From Salinibacterium sp. ZJ450 (GTDB taxonomy: Bacteria > Actinomycetota > Actinomycetes > Actinomycetales > Microbacteriaceae), in contig NZ_CP061771.1 of assembly GCF_011751885.2 (NCBI RefSeq), forward strand, positions 2,232,001 through 2,296,000: a stretch of DNA of 64,000 bases. Reading direction: 5' to 3'. A program made the position numbers and the translations under genes. The notes beneath the pieces were generated by a model that saw only the letters and a list, made by a program, of their open reading frames with translations, did no database searches and was not told the DNA's origin. Position 1 is the stretch's first letter. Each line of letters begins with the position of its first letter. Of the stretch, positions 60,485 to 64,000 are shown in pieces.

Positions 60485-60569
60485 TGGTGTTGTCCCGCCT
60501 TGCGGCGGCACCGAGAGACCACTTTACCCCATTCCCGAGGTGGTTCAGGACACGGAGGGGCCTCGACAA

Positions 60570-60613
60570 GCTCGACCGGCGGCAGAGCGCGGCTCGACCG
60601 GCGGCAGAGCGCG
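60570..60613. repeat. 22-bp tandem duplication
   Basis: Two adjacent perfect copies of a 22-base unit beginning GCTCGACCGG lie between tRNA-Gln and the SRPBCC gene. They seem non-coding. Confidence 0.85.
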
Positions 60614-60719
60614 CTCAACCCTCAGCGAAAATGACTCGAACCGACGGCAACAATCGGGTTGTGCGCCGACCCCTCGGCTGTTTGACTCGGTGAACCCTGC
60701 CCGCCGTCTGGAGAACGAC

Positions 60720-61160
60720 ATGACTGATGGACTGATGATCACCCGCACCTTCGACGCACCCCGCGAGTACGTCTACGAGGCGTGGACCCGGCCGGAATAC
60801 TTCTCGATCTGGTTCGGCACCGACGCGATCGACGTGCCGCTTGAGACGCTGTCTATGGACGTGCGCGTCGGCGGCAGCTGGACCGCGGTGATGCGCCTTC
60901 CCGACGGCAATCAGATCCATTGGGTCGGCGAGTACACCGAGGTCGAGCCGCCCGAGCGCCTCGCCTTCACGATCACCGATGAGCCCTCCGAGCCCGCCGG
61001 CGCCCCAGTGACCGTCGAGTTCGCCAAGGTCCCGGGCGGCACCAGAATGACGCTGGTGCAAAGTCGCGATCACCTCACCGACGAACAGGTCGAGCTGACG
61101 GTGATCGGCTACAACGGCTTCTTTGATTCCATGGAGAAAGTTCTCGACGAACGCCTGTGA
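60720..61160 (+). CDS. SRPBCC (AHSA1-like) protein
   Basis: 146 residues of START/Bet v1-like fold: ITRTFDAPREYVYEAWTRPE at the front, VGEYTEVEPPERLAFTI in the middle, and QVELTVIGYNGFFDSMEKVL at the end. Such proteins bind hydrophobic ligands or act as co-chaperones; function here unknown. ATG at 60720. Confidence 0.88.
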   Translation: MTDGLMITRTFDAPREYVYEAWTRPEYFSIWFGTDAIDVPLETLSMDVRVGGSWTAVMRLPDGNQIHWVGEYTEVEPPERLAFTITDEPSEPAGAPVTVEFAKVPGGTRMTLVQSRDHLTDEQVELTVIGYNGFFDSMEKVLDERL

Positions 61161-61184
61161 CGGATGTCGCGGAGCCAGCCGCTG

Positions 61185-62168
61185 CTAGCGGCGGTGGGCC
61201 GTCGGAATACCGATCAGGTCGCGGTTGATCGTTGCCGCGACGCGTCCCCCGGCACCGGCGGCGACGATGAGCTGCTGCGGTCCCGGCGAGGTGATGTCGC
61301 CCGCGGCATAGACGCCGGCGTGGCTGGTGCGACCATCGCGGTCGATGGAAACGAGGCCCCAGCCGTCGGTCTCCAGCTCCATCGTGGACACGAACTCGAG
61401 GTGGGCGTCCCAGCGGGGCCGCACGAAGCCGCCGACGACCGGCACGGTCTCGCCATCCACCAGACGGATGCCGCTGACGCCGCTACGGTCGCCCTCGACA
61501 TCCGCGATCCTGCGCCGCTCGATCCGCACGCCCCGGTCGGCGAGCAGCTCGGCCTGGCCCTCGGTGATGGCGTCGGCGCCGTTGGTGAACACGGTGAGGT
61601 GGTGACTCCACTGCGCGATCAGCAGCGCCCGCCAGGCAATGTCGCTCTCCTCGCCGATCAGCGCGATCGGCCGGTCGCTGTATTCATAGCCGTCGCAGGC
61701 CACGCAGCTGAACAGCCCCATCCCATAGAAGGAGCGGATGCTGGGCAACTTCGGCAGCGTCTCCTTCAGCCCGGTCGCGAGCAACACCGTCTTCGTGCGC
61801 ACGGTGCGGTCGGACTGGCCGTTGATGCCCTTCGCGGTGATCTCGAACAACCCGGTCGAACCGGTGGTGTGAGTGTCGCTGGAGTAGACGTGCTCCCCCG
61901 GCTCCTCAAGCGCGGTGACCGACTCCACCCTGGCCAGCTGGTGCTCGGCCTCCGGGTAGGCGAGGTACTCCTCGCGGCCGAGCCGGCGCAGCTCGGCGGG
62001 CGGGGTGTTGTCGCGGGTCAGGAAGCCGTGCGAGACCAGCGTCGCGGAGTGCCGCGGCCGGTTGCTGTCGAGCAGCAGCACGCGGCGTCGGGCGCGCACC
62101 AGGTTGAGCGACGCAGAGAGACCAGCCGGACCCGCCCCGATGACGACAACGTCGTACTCCTCACTCAC
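61185..62168 (-). CDS. Thioredoxin-reductase-like flavoprotein
   Basis: 327 residues, two Rossmann domains: FAD site [20 protein letters not shown], redox pair C155-V-A-C158 followed by DGYE, and GVYAAGDIT near the end. It lacks the canonical NADPH GxGxxA loop (IALIGEESD instead), so cofactor or partner may differ from true thioredoxin reductase. GTG start overlaps the gltX stop by 4 bases. Confidence 0.87.
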   Translation of the reverse strand: MSEEYDVVVIGAGPAGLSASLNLVRARRRVLLLDSNRPRHSATLVSHGFLTRDNTPPAELRRLGREEYLAYPEAEHQLARVESVTALEEPGEHVYSSDTHTTGSTGLFEITAKGINGQSDRTVRTKTVLLATGLKETLPKLPSIRSFYGMGLFSCVACDGYEYSDRPIALIGEESDIAWRALLIAQWSHHLTVFTNGADAITEGQAELLADRGVRIERRRIADVEGDRSGVSGIRLVDGETVPVVGGFVRPRWDAHLEFVSTMELETDGWGLVSIDRDGRTSHAGVYAAGDITSPGPQQLIVAAGAGGRVAATINRDLIGIPTAHRR

Positions 62169-63646
62169 AGGGTGTCCTTGAAACTCGTCAGACGCGCGAG
62201 CGACGATTCCTTGCCGAGCAGTTCCATGGATTCGAACAGCGGCGGGCTGACCCGGCGTCCGGAGATGCCGGTACGCACCGGGCCGAACGCGAGCCGCGGC
62301 TTGAGCCCGAGCCCGTCGACGAGTGCGGTGCGCAACGCGGCCTCGATCGACTCGGTGCTCCAGTCCTCGACTGCCGACAGGGCGGTGACGGATGCCGCGA
62401 CCGTGGCTGCCGGATCGTCGCCGAGGCCCTTCAGCGCGTCGTCGTCGTAGCTGATCGCGTCATCCGCGGTGAACAGGAAGCCGAGCATGCCGCGCGCCTC
62501 GCTGAGCACCTGGATGCGCTCCTGGATCAGCGGCGCGGCCTTGGCGAGCAGCACCCGGTCGGAACCGCTGTCGACGATGTCGGTCAGGTAGGGCAGCAGA
62601 CGTTCGGCGAAGTCGGAGGCTTCCAGCATCCGGATGTGGTCGCCGTTGATCGACTCTGCCTTCTTCTGGTCGAAGCGGGCGGGGTTCGGGTTGACGTCCT
62701 CGACGTCGAACGCGGCGATCATCTCGTCGACGCTGAACACGTCGCGGTCGGCAGAGATGCCCCAGCCAAGCAGCGCGAGGTAGTTGAGCAGACCCTCGGG
62801 GATGAAGCCGCGGTCGCGGTGGTGGAACAGGTTCGCCTGCGGGTCACGCTTGGAGAGCTTCTTGTTGCCCTCCCCCATCACGTAGGGCAGGTGGCCGAAC
62901 TGCGGGATGGACTCGGCGACGCCCACCTCGATCAGGGCGCTGTACAGCGCGATCTGACGCGGGGTCGACGACAGCAGGTCTTCGCCGCGGAGCACGTGGG
63001 TGATGCCCATCAGCGCGTCATCGACCGGGTTCACGAAGGTGTACAGCGGGATGCCGTTCGGCCGCACCACCACGAAGTCGGTGAAGCTGCCCGCCGGGAA
63101 GGTGATCTCGCCGCGCACCAGGTCGGTGAAGGAGAGGTCGGTGTCCGGCACCCGCAGCCGCAGCGCCGGGTGGCGGCCTTCCGCGCGGTGTGCGGCCTTC
63201 CGCTCGTCGCTGAGCTCGCGCTCGAAGTTGTCGTAGCCCTGCTTGGGGTCGCGGCCGTTCGCGAGGTTGCGGGCCTCGATCTCCTCCGCGGTGGCGAAGG
63301 ATTCGTAGAGCAGGCCGGTGGCCTTCAGCTTCTCGATCACCTCGGCGTAGACATCCTGCCGCTGCGACTGCCGGTACGGGCCGTGCGGACCGCCGACGTC
63401 GATGCCCTCGTCCCAGTCCATACCGAGCCAGCGCAGCGCGTCGAGCAGCTGTAGGTAGCTCTCCTCACTGTCGCGGGCGGCGTCGGTGTCTTCGATACGG
63501 AAGATCATCTTGCCGCCGGTGTGCCGGGCGTACGCCCAGTTGAACAGGGCGGTGCGGATGAGTCCGACGTGCGGAGTGCCGGTCGGAGACGGGCAGAAAC
63601 GCACGCGAACATCGGAACCAGTGGCGGTGGAGAAGGAAGCAGACAT
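62165..63646 (-). CDS. gltX: Glutamyl-tRNA synthetase
   Basis: 493-residue class I synthetase that charges tRNA-Glu. HIGH-like motif in [25 protein letters not shown]-like motif in NKKLSKRDP, and the [16 protein letters not shown] segment. ATG at 63646 ([10 protein letters not shown]); the open frame upstream is not family-like. Confidence 0.95.
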   Translation of the reverse strand: MSASFSTATGSDVRVRFCPSPTGTPHVGLIRTALFNWAYARHTGGKMIFRIEDTDAARDSEESYLQLLDALRWLGMDWDEGIDVGGPHGPYRQSQRQDVYAEVIEKLKATGLLYESFATAEEIEARNLANGRDPKQGYDNFERELSDERKAAHRAEGRHPALRLRVPDTDLSFTDLVRGEITFPAGSFTDFVVVRPNGIPLYTFVNPVDDALMGITHVLRGEDLLSSTPRQIALYSALIEVGVAESIPQFGHLPYVMGEGNKKLSKRDPQANLFHHRDRGFIPEGLLNYLALLGWGISADRDVFSVDEMIAAFDVEDVNPNPARFDQKKAESINGDHIRMLEASDFAERLLPYLTDIVDSGSDRVLLAKAAPLIQERIQVLSEARGMLGFLFTADDAISYDDDALKGLGDDPAATVAASVTALSAVEDWSTESIEAALRTALVDGLGLKPRLAFGPVRTGISGRRVSPPLFESMELLGKESSLARLTSFKDTL

Positions 63647-63771
63647 CGGTGCAATCCTACCGGCGGGCGAACGGATGTCGCGGGGCTCAGAGCAGCAGCT
63701 CGACGTGCCATACGCGTGGGAGCTGGTTCGTGGGAGACCGAAGACGGGTCGAGGAGAAGAAGCGCCGCTGC

Positions 63772-64000
63772 TCAGCGACGGCGGTGTGCCCGCCAGAGCA
63801 GCCAGATGCCGACGACGACGTTGACGGCGACGAGGAGGAGGGCAGAGGACAGCCACACGTCGAAGAGAGTCGGCATGATCGGGTCGCCGGGCTCGACGGA
63901 GTCAGTGAACCCAACTTGGTCGCGGGTCAGCGACACAGTTGCGGCAACACCCGCCGCCACAACAACCGAGAGCGGGCCGGTGAGGGTCGCAACCCACTTT
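63772..64000 (-). CDS. Small membrane protein, 5' end outside the window
   Basis: The frame is open to the window edge. Visible sequence has a hydrophobic stretch ([17 protein letters not shown]), a short polar loop and a second segment ([19 protein letters not shown]) with an RAHRRR tail. Family not recognised. Confidence 0.5.
   Translation of the reverse strand, partial: KWVATLTGPLSVVVAAGVAATVSLTRDQVGFTDSVEPGDPIMPTLFDVWLSSALLLVAVNVVVGIWLLWRAHRRR

Noticed and set aside
1-64000. CRISPR arrays, rRNA genes or insertion sequences
   Set aside because: No regularly spaced repeats, no rRNA-like sequence and no transposase or IS end was found. The only short tandem repeats are at 44289-44324 and 60570-60613.

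Overview
The window is high-GC DNA from an actinobacterium, most likely a member of Microbacteriaceae (Micrococcales). The reasons are base composition and codon use, GTG and TTG starts, an actinobacterial-type yybP-ykoY RNA before a TerC gene, and the gene order ddl-gpsA-plsC-murA-leuD-leuC. The family placement is inference; no 16S gene is present.

Layout. 1-7.4 kb: the 3' part of a sortase-anchored ice-binding-like (DUF3494) protein, then a tightly packed minus-strand operon for cell-wall precursors, phospholipid and leucine (ddl, gpsA, plsC, murA, leuD, leuC), with a candidate Leu leader peptide and hairpin before leuC. 7.5-22.6 kb: a nine-gene minus-strand cluster that joins Ser/Thr phospho-signalling (PP2C, FHA proteins, a membrane Ser/Thr kinase, an FHA-like/winged-helix protein) to a 1780-residue Ig-like/Fn3 surface protein, a MoxR ATPase, a DUF58 protein, a TgpA-like transglutaminase fold whose catalytic Cys and His positions are replaced, and a last FHA protein. 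22.6-27.6 kb: TerC with an Mn2+ riboswitch, a decayed UPF0114 (YqhA) gene, a YtrA-type GntR regulator with an ABC exporter and operator, and zapE.

27.6-37.4 kb: a compact integrative element in a tRNA-Glu(CTC) gene, bounded by 89-bp perfect direct repeats. It has the layout of a phage satellite (PICI-like): integrase and repressor on one strand; divergently xis, an ImmA-like protein, small genes, a replication-type HTH protein, an HK97 major capsid protein and a P27 terminase small subunit. No portal, protease, large terminase, tail or lysis gene is present. An Abi_2 (AbiF-like, HEPN) defence gene preceded by a strong candidate structured RNA sits near the left end. This is the best candidate for an undescribed system in the window.

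37.4-44.8 kb: ordinary chromosome (tRNA-Glu, an HesB-like protein, an MBL hydrolase, a lipoprotein, a small zinc-ribbon protein related to one in the element, CHAD, DUF1345, a GlxA-type regulator, an alpha/beta hydrolase). 44.8-60.5 kb: two accessory segments marked by three copies of the 3' part of a tRNA-Gln(CTG) gene. The first holds an old-yellow-enzyme, SDR, aldo-keto reductase, tautomerase and efflux set with TetR and HxlR regulators, plus a broken alcohol dehydrogenase. The second holds a MFS-GntR-amidohydrolase-isochorismatase-flavoprotein operon that probably degrades a cyclic amide or imide, beside a truncated excisionase. 60.5-64 kb: SRPBCC protein, thioredoxin-reductase-like oxidoreductase, gltX, and the start-truncated end of a small membrane protein.
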